A stretch of DNA of 64,000 nucleotides from Pieris napi (GCF_905475465.1 NC_062252.1:7874001-7938000), one strand, 5' to 3'. Positions 26,301 to 33,518 are shown, counted from the first letter of the stretch. Numbers and translations are program-made. The notes: a model not told the origin generated them from the letters alone.

Positions 26301-29300
26301 CGCATTAAAATTAATCTAGCCGAATTTCGATTGTACAGAGGCCTTACCACATATTTTAACCATACACCCATCACATACTCATACAATTACGCATACTTAA
26401 AGTCTTCGAATTTTGTTTCATTAGATGTAACACTAAGATTTTTCTTAAAAAAACACACCACAAAATAAGTGTAATCTAGTTACCCATAACACACTAGCTC
26501 CTGTTTTGATCCCGTTAGATCAATTTTGTCACAACCATATTTCTGTCTTGAGTTTTATTAATATTATTATTATGTTTCTTTAATATTGTTTTAGGTATAA
26601 GTTATACTTTAGTTAAAGTTTATAAGCTAATATAATATATTGTATTACTAGTTAGTATTTTCTCACATAAGTAAATGTAATATTCTTAGTGAGAAATAAA
26701 TATCTTAAATTTAAAATTATAGAATATTATATTTTACTTTCTAGGCAAACTGGATCTGTCTCAGCATGGTCATTTACATGATGTGTCATCATTCCACAGT
26801 TTCAATCAAAGCTAAAGAAAATTCAAAGTTGTATAAAATACGGTGAGTTGGTGTTTGAATATTTTCACTTATAATACCACAAGAGCTTCAAAATTATCGG
26901 GCATTTCCCGATAGGTTCGTTGCAAACAATTAATATAGTCGTCATGACGACTATATTTGTTTGCAGGGAACCTTGAATGGTGCAATTCTATTGGCAGATA
27001 TTTGGGTCGGAAAAATAATCATTGTAAATTGAAAAAAATGGAATTATTTTCATTGTAAATTGAAAAAAATGGAATTATTTTTATTGTAAATTGAAAAAAA
27101 ATGGAATTATTTTTATTGTAATAGTTAAGTGCAATAAAAAAAAATTTCAACTCACTAGTTTACCTTCTCTAATTATGATTATTGTAATTACAGAGTGTGG
27201 CTGAATAGTTCAGTAGTGCTAGCTTTTCTGCTGGGTTTGACCTGGACGTTCGGTCTACTGTACATCAACGAGCAGACTGTGGGCGTGGCGTACGCTTTTA
27301 CAATACTCAATTCGCTACAAGGACTTTTCATATTCATCTTCCATTGCTTGCAGAACGAAATCGTAAGTTAAAAAATACTATTTTAGTTATTATAATATAA
27401 ATAGTGTGACACACTTTTGGTGATTATTATATAATTACTAGCTGACCTGGCAAACGTCGTTTTGCCATGTATATCATTTATAATAAAAAATAGGGGTTGA
27501 TCGTAGAGGGGTGAAAATTAGGGGTATACATACATATTTTTTAATGCTGTATCATAAAAAATAAAAAAAATAATCTAAAAATTAAAGAAAAATAATTTAG
27601 GGGTGGACTACCCTTAACATTTAGGGGGATGAAAAATAGATGTTGTCCGATTCTCAGACATACCTAATATGCACACATAATTTCATGCGTCCAACACCGC
27701 GACACGAGAATTTTATATATTAGATTCTTCATTCCACTCTATTCATTAGAAAATATTTTAACGATTTCAAACTTTGTGAATAAAGGTAGTATTTGATCCG
27801 ATTGCATTAAAATATTACTCATTATGTGTTTTTTTTGGTTATCAATCACACGCACCAATTGTATACCCTAAATTTCCAGTTCCAAAAGGAGTGTGGTCGT
27901 ATCGTTCGACGTCACCCGTGGCTCTCTTGCTGCCTTCACTTTACCCAGCCTCTGGCCCATAATGCTCCCACTGCCTCTTCATCAAACCACGTCGAGACAA
28001 GACAGGGTTCCGTTAAGAGCAGACGATATCATCAGAGCACTGCCCCTGATAGTGAAGACGTCGTGGATCCTAGAGATGTTACGGTAAGGATTTTACAGTT
28101 TTTAGTGTTTTTATTATATTTAATTTAAGATACATTGGCATGTATTCATTTGTGGGAATTGTGGGAAGACTTAATGAAATATTTTTTGTTGAATTAACTA
28201 TATTATTTGGGCGACTTAAAAATCTCAGTTTAAAGGATTAGATCATAAGGTCTAAGTTATATTCATGAAAATACATGTACTAATCTACTCAAACGCAATC
28301 ATCTCCACGACAGAGCACAGCGAGCACTTCCGTTTCGGCGTCCACCACAAATAATCTCGTCATCAACAACCTTAACGTTGTCGTTAATAACAACAATCAC
28401 AACAACAACAATGTCATAAACAACGCCTCCGTTGCGTCTCTGGCCGCCGCCGCGGCCGCCCACAGCTACCATTCCCATAGAAACCGTAGGAACTCTCAAG
28501 AGAACCAGAATTTTGGTCCTTCGAGTAATTTCGGCCCCACTCTCAACGCCACGGCGTCCAATTTCGCTCACAACATTCCCGAAAGAGAGCCCCCCGCCCC
28601 GATGTCCCATCTACGAGGCCCGATCCACGGCAGCGCCCGATACCCGCCCGGGTACAGACAAAACGTCCAACAAGGTTCGTACGCACTGTTCAAAGAGATA
28701 GGATTTTTCTAAAGAACCACCTTTACACCACTCCAGCTTATCGGCTGTAAACTAATGGTCTAAGACAGCTCAATTTGTGTTTTGTTAATAATGTGTTCCG
28801 CTGCGTAACTAACACTTCTAGGCGCAGATCACGGTAAGTTTAATTTTATTTTCTTTCATGTCTCTAACAAACTAACGCTTTTCTGACTACTAACGACTAA
28901 GGGTCTAACATTTCAGTGGTGTGGTGGTCGTTCTCGCATTGCCTGATCCGATTTCTAAATCGAAAGAATCCTATCTCTAAACATTGCGTATTGTCCTTCT
29001 TCACTAAACGTACGCTACTCTCAAACCTTACACGATAAGTAGTCGTAGCATATATGTAATAAGTATGTATTTATGTATTTCTAACTATAAAACAGAGTTA
29101 CAACTTGCAACCGGATTCAAGATGGAATATACGTCCGACCGCGCCCATATACGTCCCGGGCGACGATATAAGAAACGCTAGAACCCCAACGCCTCAAAAC
29201 ATACCTCATAGCTCCTCCCACTCTCAGAGTATAGCGTCGATGCATAGCTACAGAAATAATATCGAAGTCCCCAACGATTACCAGAACCTTCGTTCCCGGT

Positions 29301-31191
29301 CGCCATCTTGTTATTCAAACAAGATGGTGGCGTCTACTGGCGCGAACGACTGGGCTTTAATGGCGAATGCGGGAGGCAATGTTTGGAAGGTGAGGGAGGG
29401 CCTAGCACTCGTAGAGTGGATTGACTCCTTGGTAAGATCTCGAACATCCAGATTACACTGTTGGAGTGTTAAATAGTTTTATTCAAAAAGGAATAAAAAG
29501 GTGTCACCAAATGGGAATTTCATGATCGTTGTAATGTTACCTTAGCATATATTCATATGTAACTTTCCAGGATATTTCTATTGGTGGTGGAAATAACGAG
29601 ATCTTACTCAAGTATTTGCATGAGCTAACTTAGCGTGGTTGCATGACTTCTATCAGCACATGTAAATAGCCCATCCCACCTTCGTCAGCTACCAACTATC
29701 ACAAACCATTATACTGTAGTAACAACAAGATGCGTTCCTATGTAAAACGTATACTAAGCTAGTTTACACATGATTGTAAATGTATTGGAATAAGATATCA
29801 TTACTTAAGTTCTACTAAATTGTTAATATTTATAACCAAATTTCATTTTAATTTATAAATTTAGATTCACATGTAAAATATGAAAATACCTTTGATATAT
29901 TCACCATTCATGTATTAATTCAATGTTGTTATAAAAAATCTGTTTTTTTTTCACACAGTTTTAGTAGAAAGCTTTTGTTTATACACAGTAATAATTAATC
30001 TCTAGACGGCCACAAAGTATCGCTTTACTTACCTAGCTAATCAAAATTTTACCAGCATGTTCTTCAGTAAGTGCGGAACACAGTGCAATACAAATGTAAT
30101 GATTTTTTCAATTAATTGAGCTGTCTCCAACACCCAAAAATAAGTCGAAAGTTTGATAAAGACGCAAATATTCAAGAAGTCCGTCATCAGTTTTAATTGT
30201 ACTGATAACTATATGTTATGAGTTTTAACTATTTATTTCATATATACTGATACGAGAACATTTTAAAGCGTTCATAATGCGCACTGAAATTAATATGCAG
30301 GACGTATTTTTGCAATGCGAGTTTATTTTAACCATATTAAATTTCACGTAAAATTTTCAGAACACTTCTTCTAAACACCATCCGGGGAACTCTTCAACAT
30401 TACCTCATCATGACACGCTGTCTCGGCAACTTCAACAGAATCACATTCACAGTCCCTACGTCGAATGTGACGTTCCGATGCCCCCTGGATCCCCCCGACA
30501 CGCCATCAAGGACGAAGAGTCCCCCCTTCATTACCCCCAAGGGTATCAAACCACGCGAAGCTACAACCATGATTTTCGGAACCCCCACGTGTTTATGTCC
30601 CAACACACACCCGGCAGCCAAGAGATGATCTTCAGGAAACACTACAAGGACGAGAATCGACGCAAACATCACCACCATCACGGCAGCCAAAACGTCAATC
30701 ACACCTACTCGGAAATAGCCTCTCAACAAGGAAGAATATACCGACGCGGTTCGGAAGAATTCCGCGTCATTCAGGACGATCCAGTGTACGAGGAGATCGA
30801 ACGTAACGAGACAATGATGTCCGATATGTCGGACGACAACTCTGTCCCCGACTGCAGACAGAACCCTGGACACCACGGATCCTCCGGATCTAAGTTTTTT
30901 GGGGACCATCGGCCCCTCATCTCCTACAGCCCCGGCGAGAGGCACCATCACGAGCAGGAGCACTACAAGTATGGCAAATGGGACACCCTGGAGAGGGCCT
31001 ACGATCCGAGGCACGCGTACGAAAGCGGGAAGCTGATGCACCAGTACCACCAGCCTCAGGAGAACATGAGGGCGCTGGCGGCGGTCCTGAACGGGGAGAA
31101 CAACGTGGTGTGCCACTTGGAGCCGCCCCACTCCTACGACGCGTACCCTCAGAGCGGCAACCCCAGGACTGTATCGCAGCCCAGTTTTTAA
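11187..31191 (+). CDS. Cirl: Latrophilin / Cirl adhesion GPCR (multi-exon gene span)
   Basis: Cell-surface adhesion G-protein-coupled receptor. In Drosophila, Cirl modulates mechanosensory neurons; vertebrate orthologues are synaptic adhesion receptors. Seen directly: 23 exons with GT/AG borders whose phases agree throughout the extracellular and seven-helix parts. They encode about 1,430 residues for the long-tail form. Domains in order: SUEL galactose-binding lectin, low-complexity linker, HormR interrupted by an insertion, GAIN domain with GPS (C.CSHL/TNFAILM, autocleavage between L and T), seven membrane helices, long cytoplasmic tail. The tail holds VYEEIERNE, DMSDDN and the C-terminal ENNVVCHLEP, which I recognise from fly Cirl. 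The first visible exon begins at codon position 2, so an upstream exon with the start codon and signal peptide is missing. Introns are full of SINE, LINE, Helitron and MITE copies. The neighbouring gene myoglianin is convergent. Identity is very secure; tail splicing is not. Confidence 0.97.
11377..13281 (+). other. Cirl intron after the first visible exon
   Basis: AT-rich, with a dispersed-repeat piece near 12430-12560 (tagtgcctctccactactgg) and a minus-strand SINE at its 3' end. No coding sequence recognised. Confidence 0.7.
12983..13238 (-). mobile_element. SINE, minus strand, in Cirl intron
   Basis: Contains tacaacctctttag, cctcagatttctgaatctgt, cctgacacacgccgtcgac and the tRNA-like head (gggattgaaccttcgacgtc, then taagccact) on the right. 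Confidence 0.85.
13282..13388 (+). CDS. Cirl: Cirl exon: SUEL lectin domain, second part
   Basis: The acceptor is ttttcag and the donor gtaatt. Joined in phase, it continues R-CSMHQNCSILA, then MFGDPCPNTLKYLEAHYQCVP, the usual end of a latrophilin lectin domain. The preceding intron (11377-13281) holds SINE and other repeat sequence. Confidence 0.93.
13520..13712 (+). mobile_element. LINE ORF2 C-terminal remnant in Cirl intron
   Basis: The + strand reads GRRDRIGNFIRITLTSVVPQ, then TEIFPNQFDLGSFKKRAYQF. This is a widespread lepidopteran LINE tail (R...F......WN.LP...FP..FDL..FK.R..), here with small lesions. Confidence 0.7.
13971..14179 (+). CDS. Cirl: Cirl exon: Ser/Thr/Pro-rich linker
   Basis: Acceptor aatttcag, donor gtaaga. 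It enters with one carried base and leaves in phase 0. It encodes ASTTSTTSRPSPPW and then a proline/threonine/lysine-rich stretch, typical of the mucin-like stalk between the lectin and HormR domains. The STT.RPSPPW start resembles the fly protein at the same place. Confidence 0.9.
14380..14480 (+). mobile_element. Retroposon 3'-end fragment in Cirl intron
   Basis: ggttgcctggaagatatcga then agcgataaggccac, with an ataaataaaa tail. Same family as 9757-9880. Confidence 0.6.
14565..14760 (-). mobile_element. Helitron fragment in Cirl intron
   Basis: Carries the Helitron 3' end on the minus strand (GGCAAAACAACGTTTG, TCGGGTCAGCTAG). The 5' TC end is lost, and a diverged stretch sits near 14605-14655. 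Confidence 0.65.
15207..15354 (+). CDS. Cirl: Cirl exon: Pro/Glu/Lys-rich linker
   Basis: Acceptor ttacag, donor gtaaat; phase 0 in and phase 1 out. It encodes a charged, low-complexity stretch (KEEVPKPQETPKIEKPKERE). Only phase agreement and composition support it, as linker sequence is poorly conserved. Confidence 0.82.
15355..16304 (+). other. Cirl intron
   Basis: AT-rich intron. It has an inverted-repeat-like pair near 15950-16020 (tctcacataatatac against tatgtgaga) but no recognised coding or named repeat. Confidence 0.5.
16305..16427 (+). CDS. Cirl: Cirl exon: acidic linker
   Basis: Acceptor attacag, donor gtaagt; phase 1 in and phase 1 out. It encodes VAVTDDIAQWVPKDEDAEA and ends PPKENRPNEDDYDKVF. 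The 3' end resembles the exon at 19331-19438 at DNA level, suggesting an exon duplication. A LINE fragment begins about 50 bases into the following intron. Confidence 0.82.
16483..17110 (+). mobile_element. LINE tail fragment, interrupted by a hAT-like MITE
   Basis: Sequence 16483-16555 (gctaattaaagatttaagtt, gataccggtgaccccagagc style) continues at 16997-17060 (aagtatcgcaatacagagag). The fragment matches the copies at 8437 and 36290, and its interruption is a clean insertion. Confidence 0.7.
16556..16988. mobile_element. hAT-like MITE with 8-bp target duplication
   Basis: 433 bp with ends TAGTGTTGC...GCAACACTA, flanked by ctcgctaa at 16548-16555 and 16989-16996. An 8-bp duplication and a .AGTGTTG end are typical of hAT superfamily elements. 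No transposase coding. Confidence 0.85.
17237..17378 (+). CDS. Cirl: Cirl exon: HormR domain, N-terminal half
   Basis: Acceptor atttcag, donor gtatgt; phase 1 in and phase 2 out. It encodes YCPQVTARGLHWNWTLAGTY and then VQPCPGGATGLARW, the diagnostic CP..RG..W..T.....PCP.G..G.ARW pattern of a hormone-receptor domain in latrophilins. The intron begins inside the codon after the Trp. Confidence 0.94.
17507..18299. mobile_element. Poly-C terminal-inverted-repeat MITE, split by a Helitron
   Basis: Left end ggccgttcaagtatgacgca with a 10-11 C run after it; right end acgtaatacttgaacgccc. The ends are inverted copies. A complete Helitron (17590-18127) sits inside. A second, uninterrupted copy is at 21729-21981. 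Confidence 0.75.
17590..18127 (+). mobile_element. Non-autonomous Helitron in Cirl intron
   Basis: Starts TCTATATATATAAAAGAAAG and ends ggcggaacgaagttagccag, gtcagCTAG, inserted between A and T. Contains cgagaacggctggaccgatt, a common motif of this lepidopteran family. The minus-strand ORF here is incidental. Confidence 0.75.
18625..18785 (+). CDS. Cirl: Cirl exon: insertion inside HormR, part 1
   Basis: Acceptor acttccag, donor gtaatt. Joined in phase it begins KCTLTAHQHVEEERPRRR and ends QLQLIRRLGSEALLKG. The KC completes the ARW.C motif; the rest is an insertion not found in vertebrate HormR domains. Fly Cirl carries an insertion at the same place, so it looks ancestral to insects. Confidence 0.88.
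18828..19156. mobile_element. Pogo/Tigger-like MITE with TA target duplication
   Basis: 329 bp. Inverted ends CAGTGTACACTTTTTATAAC and the complement of GTTATAAAGAGTTTACACTG, flanked by TA. Internal subterminal copies of ctctataacg. Tc1/mariner-superfamily style. Confidence 0.8.
19331..19438 (+). CDS. Cirl: Cirl exon: insertion inside HormR, part 2
   Basis: Acceptor ctgcag, donor gtaagt; 108 nt, phase 1 on both sides, so its skipping keeps the frame. It encodes RGGDTPEHLIDYRGSVALPD and then SKENPSNGDYVY. Its 3' third resembles the exon at 16305-16427, which has the same phase. Confidence 0.86.
19697..19921 (+). mobile_element. LINE 3' UTR copy in Cirl intron
   Basis: Carries aagatgtcatgtggaacatg, acttggcgattaaaaagagt, gagtttattgccag and the end cctatataaatgattttga. 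Same family as 44155, 53041 and 54197. Confidence 0.7.
20036..20274 (-). mobile_element. SINE, minus strand, internally deleted, in Cirl intron
   Basis: Full edges of the SINE, but about 50 bp of the central body are missing between ccagtgcctga and tgttttccttcacc. It ends 31 bp before a Cirl exon. Confidence 0.85.
20306..20436 (+). CDS. Cirl: Cirl exon: HormR C-terminal half
   Basis: The acceptor is a tandem cagcag; starting after the first AG gives SDTIPEW, after the second YTIPEW. It encodes WHGATPDLSECRSVWLNSLE, which closes the HormR domain (W..ATPDLS.C), then the first GAIN helix. Donor gtaatt, phase 0. Confidence 0.93.
20640..20920. repeat. Diverged dispersed repeat with ccggattta inverted motif
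   Basis: ggccggatttaggcgc and cctaaatccgg form a short hairpin; aaatccggacta recurs about 60 bp later. Likely an old transposon remnant. Confidence 0.4.
21034..21193 (+). CDS. Cirl: Cirl exon: GAIN domain, helical part 1
   Basis: Acceptor gatccag, donor gtaaaa; phase 0 in and phase 1 out. It encodes VTSSKTLYGGDMMTTTSIMK and then the REA-type helix (ARQKEALVTDMLLGVIKTG). This part is nearly identical to insect Cirl as I know it. It belongs to GAIN subdomain A. Confidence 0.95.
21529..21696 (+). CDS. Cirl: Cirl exon: GAIN domain, helical part 2
   Basis: Acceptor gttctcag, donor gtacgt; phase 1 on both sides. It encodes SNLLEESQRASWSDLSMD, RVASALLTQLEENAFLLADA and KTILQIVKNI, all conserved insect latrophilin GAIN blocks. 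The preceding intron is short (335 bp). Confidence 0.95.
21729..21981. mobile_element. Poly-C MITE in Cirl intron
   Basis: Inverted ends gcgttcaagtattacgtaac and gttacgtaatatttgaac, with a run of C around 21770-21780. Same family as 17507-18299. Confidence 0.75.
22251..22373 (+). CDS. Cirl: Cirl exon: GAIN domain, strand-rich part
   Basis: Acceptor ttttttcag, donor gtaggt; phase 1 on both sides. It encodes LSVRVLEVKNVEDETFPSTI and then EDTITIPKAALLG, matching the SVRVLE..... P..AL block of Cirl. The preceding intron carries a terminal-inverted-repeat MITE with a poly-C run. Confidence 0.93.
22813..22994 (+). CDS. Cirl: Cirl exon: GAIN domain, subdomain B start
   Basis: Acceptor tctttcag, donor gtaagt; phase 1 in, phase 0 out. 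It encodes VDLVRIVFFAFDRLEEILPP, a variable loop, and VTRVLNSK. The VRIVF.AFDRLE block is characteristic of insect latrophilin. Confidence 0.94.
22995..23534 (+). other. Cirl intron
   Basis: AT-rich intron with no recognised repeat or coding sequence. It is slightly GC-richer near 23270-23310 (cacggtgcgcgcgcatcg). Confidence 0.5.
23535..23662 (+). CDS. Cirl: Cirl exon: GAIN/GPS, first half
   Basis: Acceptor attccag, donor gtgagt; phase 0 in, phase 2 out. It encodes VISASLGNGRHIQLSQMVRL and KHLKTENVTNPACVFWDYTL. The C.FWDY opens the GPCR proteolysis site, and the NVTNP sequon is conserved. Confidence 0.95.
23663..24308 (+). other. Cirl intron inside the GPS motif
   Basis: Contains GC-rich, probably repeat-derived patches (agcgcggccggtgcagctgg near 23920; taccgcggcagtccccgagt near 24105). 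No exon recognised. Confidence 0.5.
24309..24534 (+). CDS. Cirl: Cirl exon: GPS cleavage motif and transmembrane helix 1
   Basis: Acceptor gtttcag, donor gtattt. It encodes GWSPEGCEVEW, then CACSHLTNFAILMDV. Autoproteolysis is expected between HL and T, leaving the tethered agonist TNFAILM at the new N-terminus. Helix 1 follows (LLTLIGCAISAVALLAAIVV). All key GPS cysteines and the His-Leu-Thr triad are present, so the receptor should be cleavable. Confidence 0.96.
24535..25406 (+). other. Cirl intron
   Basis: Contains unclassified, possibly transposon-derived sequence, GC-richer at 25195-25320. No Cirl exon fits here. Confidence 0.45.
25407..25572 (+). CDS. Cirl: Cirl exon: transmembrane helices 2 and 3
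   Basis: Acceptor tttcag, donor gtacgt; phase 0 in, phase 1 out. It encodes IHKNLCICLLIAEVVFMCGI (helix 2) and ILCGVIAGLLHYFFLAAFAW (helix 3). The Cys at the top of helix 3 should pair with the Cys in extracellular loop 2. Confidence 0.95.
25865..26079 (+). CDS. Cirl: Cirl exon: end of helix 3 to helix 5
   Basis: The acceptor is catttag. It encodes GFHLYAMLVEVFEPE (helix 3 end and intracellular loop 2), YLVPALVVLASAAAYP (helix 4), THCWLS (loop 2 disulfide Cys) and helix 5 (YFIFSFVGPVALVLI). Donor gtaagt, phase 0. Confidence 0.95.
26080..26744 (+). other. Cirl intron
   Basis: AT-rich. The ORF at 26193-26468 has no recognisable product and no consistent phase with Cirl. Confidence 0.5.
26745..26842 (+). 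CDS. Cirl: Cirl exon: helix 5 end and intracellular loop 3
   Basis: Acceptor ttctag, donor gtgagt; phase 0 in, phase 2 out. It encodes ANWICLSMVIYMMC and the basic loop HHSTVSIKAKENSKLYKIR. The following intron carries a perfect 26-bp palindrome and a short tandem array. Confidence 0.93.
26922..26964. repeat. Palindrome in Cirl intron
   Basis: A perfect 26-bp palindrome (aatatagtcgtca and its complement, 26932-26957), with outer arms gcaaacaa and ttgtttgc. Confidence 0.95.
27003..27122 (+). repeat. Short tandem array, unit 31-32 bp
   Basis: More than three copies of cattgtaaattgaaaaaaat followed by ggaattatttt, differing by single bases. Confidence 0.9.
27194..27362 (+). CDS. Cirl: Cirl exon: helices 6 and 7
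   Basis: Acceptor aattacag, donor gtaagt. It encodes VVLAFLLGLTWTFGLLYI (helix 6, with the adhesion-GPCR LGLTW.FG motif) and AYAFTILNSLQGLFIFIFHC (helix 7, LNSLQG.FIF.FHC). Phase 0 out. Confidence 0.96.
27438..27724 (-). mobile_element. Non-autonomous Helitron in Cirl intron
   Basis: On the minus strand, 5' TCTAATATATAAAATTCTCG and 3' GGCAAAACGACGTTTGCC, then aggtcagCTAG. Close relative of 1942-2283, with a deletion near the gtcgagccgt block. Confidence 0.8.
27880..28083 (+). CDS. Cirl: Cirl exon: juxtamembrane cytoplasmic tail
   Basis: Acceptor atttccag, donor gtaagg; 204 nt, phase 0 on both sides. It encodes FQKECGRIVRRHPWLSCCLH, then a Ser/Thr/His-rich stretch ending DSEDVVDPRDVT. The basic, Cys-containing start fits the membrane-proximal tail of latrophilins. 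It can join in frame to the exon at 28314, the micro-exon at 28822 or the exon at 29096. Confidence 0.92.
28314..28712 (+). CDS. Cirl: Cirl alternative tail exon (Asn/Ala-rich, ends in a stop)
   Basis: After acceptor cacgacag it reads open in phase 0: STASTSVSASTTNNL, an Asn-rich run, a run of six alanines, then MSHLRGPIHGSARYPPGYRQ, ending SYALFKEIGFF and TAA at 28710-28712. Read to that stop it would give a short-tail receptor of about 1,185 residues. A GT at 28675 could end it in phase 1, but no later exon accepts that phase. Weaker donors after 28651 or 28678 would fit a shifted acceptor at 29098. Coding composition is convincing; the 3' border is not settled. Confidence 0.7.
   Translation, partial: STASTSVSASTTNNLVINNLNVVVNNNNHNNNNVINNASVASLAAAAAAHSYHSHRNRRNSQENQNFGPSSNFGPTLNATASNFAHNIPEREPPAPMSHLRGPIHGSARYPPGYRQNVQQGSYALFKEIGFF
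28822..28833 (+). CDS. Cirl: Possible 12-nt Cirl micro-exon
   Basis: Twelve bases lie between an acceptor-like cttctag and a strong donor gtaagt. In phase 0 they read Ala-Gln-Ile-Thr and fit between the exon ending at 28083 and the one starting at 29096. The support is only the strong donor and the phase, so this is tentative. Confidence 0.35.
29096..29389 (+). CDS. Cirl: Cirl exon: cytoplasmic tail, middle
   Basis: Acceptor aaaacag, donor gtgagg; 98 codons, phase 0 on both sides. It encodes SYNLQPDSRWNIRPTAPIYV, then a Ser/Pro/Asn-rich stretch ending NDWALMANAGGNVWK. A second AG two bases downstream (29097) would give another phase. Codon use and phase match the exon after it. Confidence 0.83.
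29390..30360 (+). other. Last Cirl intron
   Basis: AT-rich, without recognised repeats or exons. Confidence 0.55.
30361..31191 (+). CDS. Cirl: Cirl last exon: C-terminal cytoplasmic tail
   Basis: Acceptor aattttcag; phase 0 through to TAA at 31189-31191 (276 codons). It is His/Pro/Gln-rich, with MPPGSPRHAIKDEESPLHYP, DPVYEEIERNETMMSDMSDD, GDHRPLISYSPGE and NMRALAAVLNGENNVVCHLE. These blocks are the conserved end of insect Cirl. VYEEIE is a candidate phosphotyrosine or scaffold motif (inference). GC content is much higher than in the surroundings. The shorter ORFs on either strand here are shadows. Confidence 0.94.
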   Translation, partial: NTSSKHHPGNSSTLPHHDTLSRQLQQNHIHSPYVECDVPMPPGSPRHAIKDEESPLHYPQGYQTTRSYNHDFRNPHVFMSQHTPGSQEMIFRKHYKDENRRKHHHHHGSQNVNHTYSEIASQQGRIYRRGSEEFRVIQDDPVYEEIERNETMMSDMSDDNSVPDCRQNPGHHGSSGSKFFGDHRPLISYSPGERHHHEQEHYKYGKWDTLERAYDPRHAYESGKLMHQYHQPQENMRALAAVLNGENNVVCHLEPPHSYDAYPQSGNPRTVSQPSF

Positions 31192-32170
31192 ATCTTTTCC
31201 TATGAATCCTCGAATCCTGTTTCTATTTTTGAGTGTTAGTGACTCGGAGTGAAGTGTACAGATATAGCGAATGATTTTTCTATGAGACGTAGTTTAGACG
31301 AGTGATAGTACCCGTAGATACTTGCCATACCGCGGACTTTGTATTTATAGATTAGACGTAAACTTAAATCACTTTTCCACTGTGATCCTATTTAAGTGAA
31401 GGCTCAACTCTGTTGCGAACCACTATTATTTTATACTTTGAGGTTTATTAGAGACTTGTACATAACTAGACTAGACGTGACTCCGGTGTGACCTTACTAC
31501 TTCTACTGTATCGGTTGGAATCATGGCATTTTATATAATATCTGCATCTCTTATAGTAGGTATGAAAATCTGTGATGTTCATTTATATGCTTTAGATTAG
31601 GTTTTACGGACGTTCCGTCACTGCCATACGTTATTTTGTATGTTCGTTCGTTTCGGCAGCTTTTTATCGTTTCCAAAAATAATCCATCCGACCTACTTAG
31701 ACTGACACTACTAATGTTGTGCACTCTTACCTTAGATTAGGATTTAAACATCTACGTATTGTAGAACTCTTTTAACGCCATGAGATAACTGTTAATTTTA
31801 ATATAATTAAGGAATTGTTTTTAGGAAAAGATACAATAACCTGTGTATGAATTAATTTCTTGTATATTTTGGATCGTAAGCAATATATTTAGACTGGAGT
31901 GTGGAGTGAATGTTTGGCTGATTCACTTTGAAACAATAATTTATAAATTTAGCCAACATTGACTTTAAAAGGGGGAAATAAGAAAAATATCAAGGGAGGT
32001 TTATATTTTGTATTTGGGTATTACTAGTCTATTTCTCCCGTAATTGTACAGTGTCTTGTGTATTTCTGTTATTTTGTTTTGATTGTATTTTAATAACGTT
32101 ATATTAATGTAGGACGAACAGAATGTGTACATAATTTAAAGTTTATATAATAAAGAGTGGCTGTTCTTTA
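31192..32170 (+). other. Cirl: Cirl 3' UTR (probable)
   Basis: AT-rich sequence after the Cirl stop, without recognisable repeats, runs to an AATAAA at 32149-32154. The transcript end is inferred to lie shortly after. No coding ORF is seen in it. Confidence 0.6.
32149..32154 (+). terminator. Candidate polyadenylation signal of Cirl
   Basis: AATAAA about 960 bases past the stop codon. It is the first canonical hexamer noticed in the 3' region, and a GT/T-rich stretch follows. Confidence 0.5.
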
Positions 32171-33510
32171 AGGACGACCACGCAATTGATATATTTGTTT
32201 ATTTTACTCCTTAGCTTCAAATCAAGTAATACCAATTGTATCAAAAAGTCAGTTCAATATAGGCTGCCGCAGAATAATACTTTTATTGGGTGTAGAAGTT
32301 TTGCACAGATTTCATATCAAAACGATTGAATGTTTAGTGGAGTTTACTCCTTAAGAAACGATTTGAGTTATAAGGCCCGGTACGGAAATTTTATGAGGAG
32401 TAAAATCAAGTGTAACACGAAAAGTTGAGGTAGAAAGAGACAAACATATATATCTGTAGGATTGAACGTGTAAAAGAATGAGATGGAATACATTACACAG
32501 ACTTTTCTATTTTGAAGTCACGTTTTGACAGCCACGTTACAACATTGTCAGTGTTGACAGGTGTAAAAAATAAAAGTAGATTGTCTAGCGTGCCATAGAG
32601 TTTTGTCAATAGTAATGGTCAGTGAAATTAAAACTAAAAAGATTGTTCACTCTTATTCTTCTCTTACTATAAAGGTAACTTTGGTCACAGAAAAAAAATC
32701 CTATTTGGGCATAGATGATGTAGGTACGTTTTATTACTACTACAAACATTTATATTATAAAAACATATATTCTTACCACCTTTAGTATGAAAATATGGTC
32801 GACAGCCACAGAACATTATCGCCATTTTATCGTTCGTAAGGAGTATACTCCAATCGTGCGTCGTAGCTGACACACACACACACATTTTTATTTATATTAA
32901 AAACTAAAATTATGCGTTTAAATGCCTATTCTATTGTATCCAAATTCTAGTAAGTATTTATCAAGTTGCAATAATTTCAACTCATCCAAAAAAAAGGTTC
33001 AAGGTATATGTTTAAAGTACCATTTCTGATAAACAGATGGCGCTAAATAGTATTAATTTAAACAGATAGGAAACCTAGAATTGAAGTATAAAGGTTTACA
33101 ATACATTATTCTTTAAACTTATTATTATAACATTATGAAAAATAATATGACATTGGCATACCTATTTATACATGGCCGATTGTGCGGGTTTTTATAATTA
33201 ATCTATCGATTTCATTTAAAAAAATCGTGATTAATAGGGGTTCGGGATTCAATTCCCAGCGAAATAATCATTTAAATAACAGTTTTGCCAGTGTTGCGGG
33301 TGCGGGTCACTACTGTGAAGGATGGACTATTGTTGCAGAAATGAAGCGATCTTCGAGTCCAACCACTGACTGGCCGGCCCAAAGGCCTGTCTGATGATGT
33401 TGTATGTTATTCAGCTTTCAAATGTCAGTAAGATGACTTTGACAAGGATTTAAAGGTTGACGTAAAATATATCTGCGGTAAATGTGTGTCTTCTGTCTCT
33501 AAAAGGGAAT
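32171..33510. other. Intergenic between Cirl and myoglianin
   Basis: AT-rich, with an (ac)n microsatellite at 32870-32884. No gene recognised; the small ORFs look incidental. Confidence 0.6.
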
Positions 33511-33518
33511 CACTTATA

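Noticed and set aside
28299..28701. Minus and + ORFs over the Asn/Ala-rich exon
   Set aside because: Out-of-frame shadows of the Cirl tail exon read in phase 0 from 28314.
30400..31131. 243-codon minus ORF opposite the last Cirl exon
   Set aside because: Shadow of a GC-rich coding exon; the + strand reading carries the conserved Cirl motifs.
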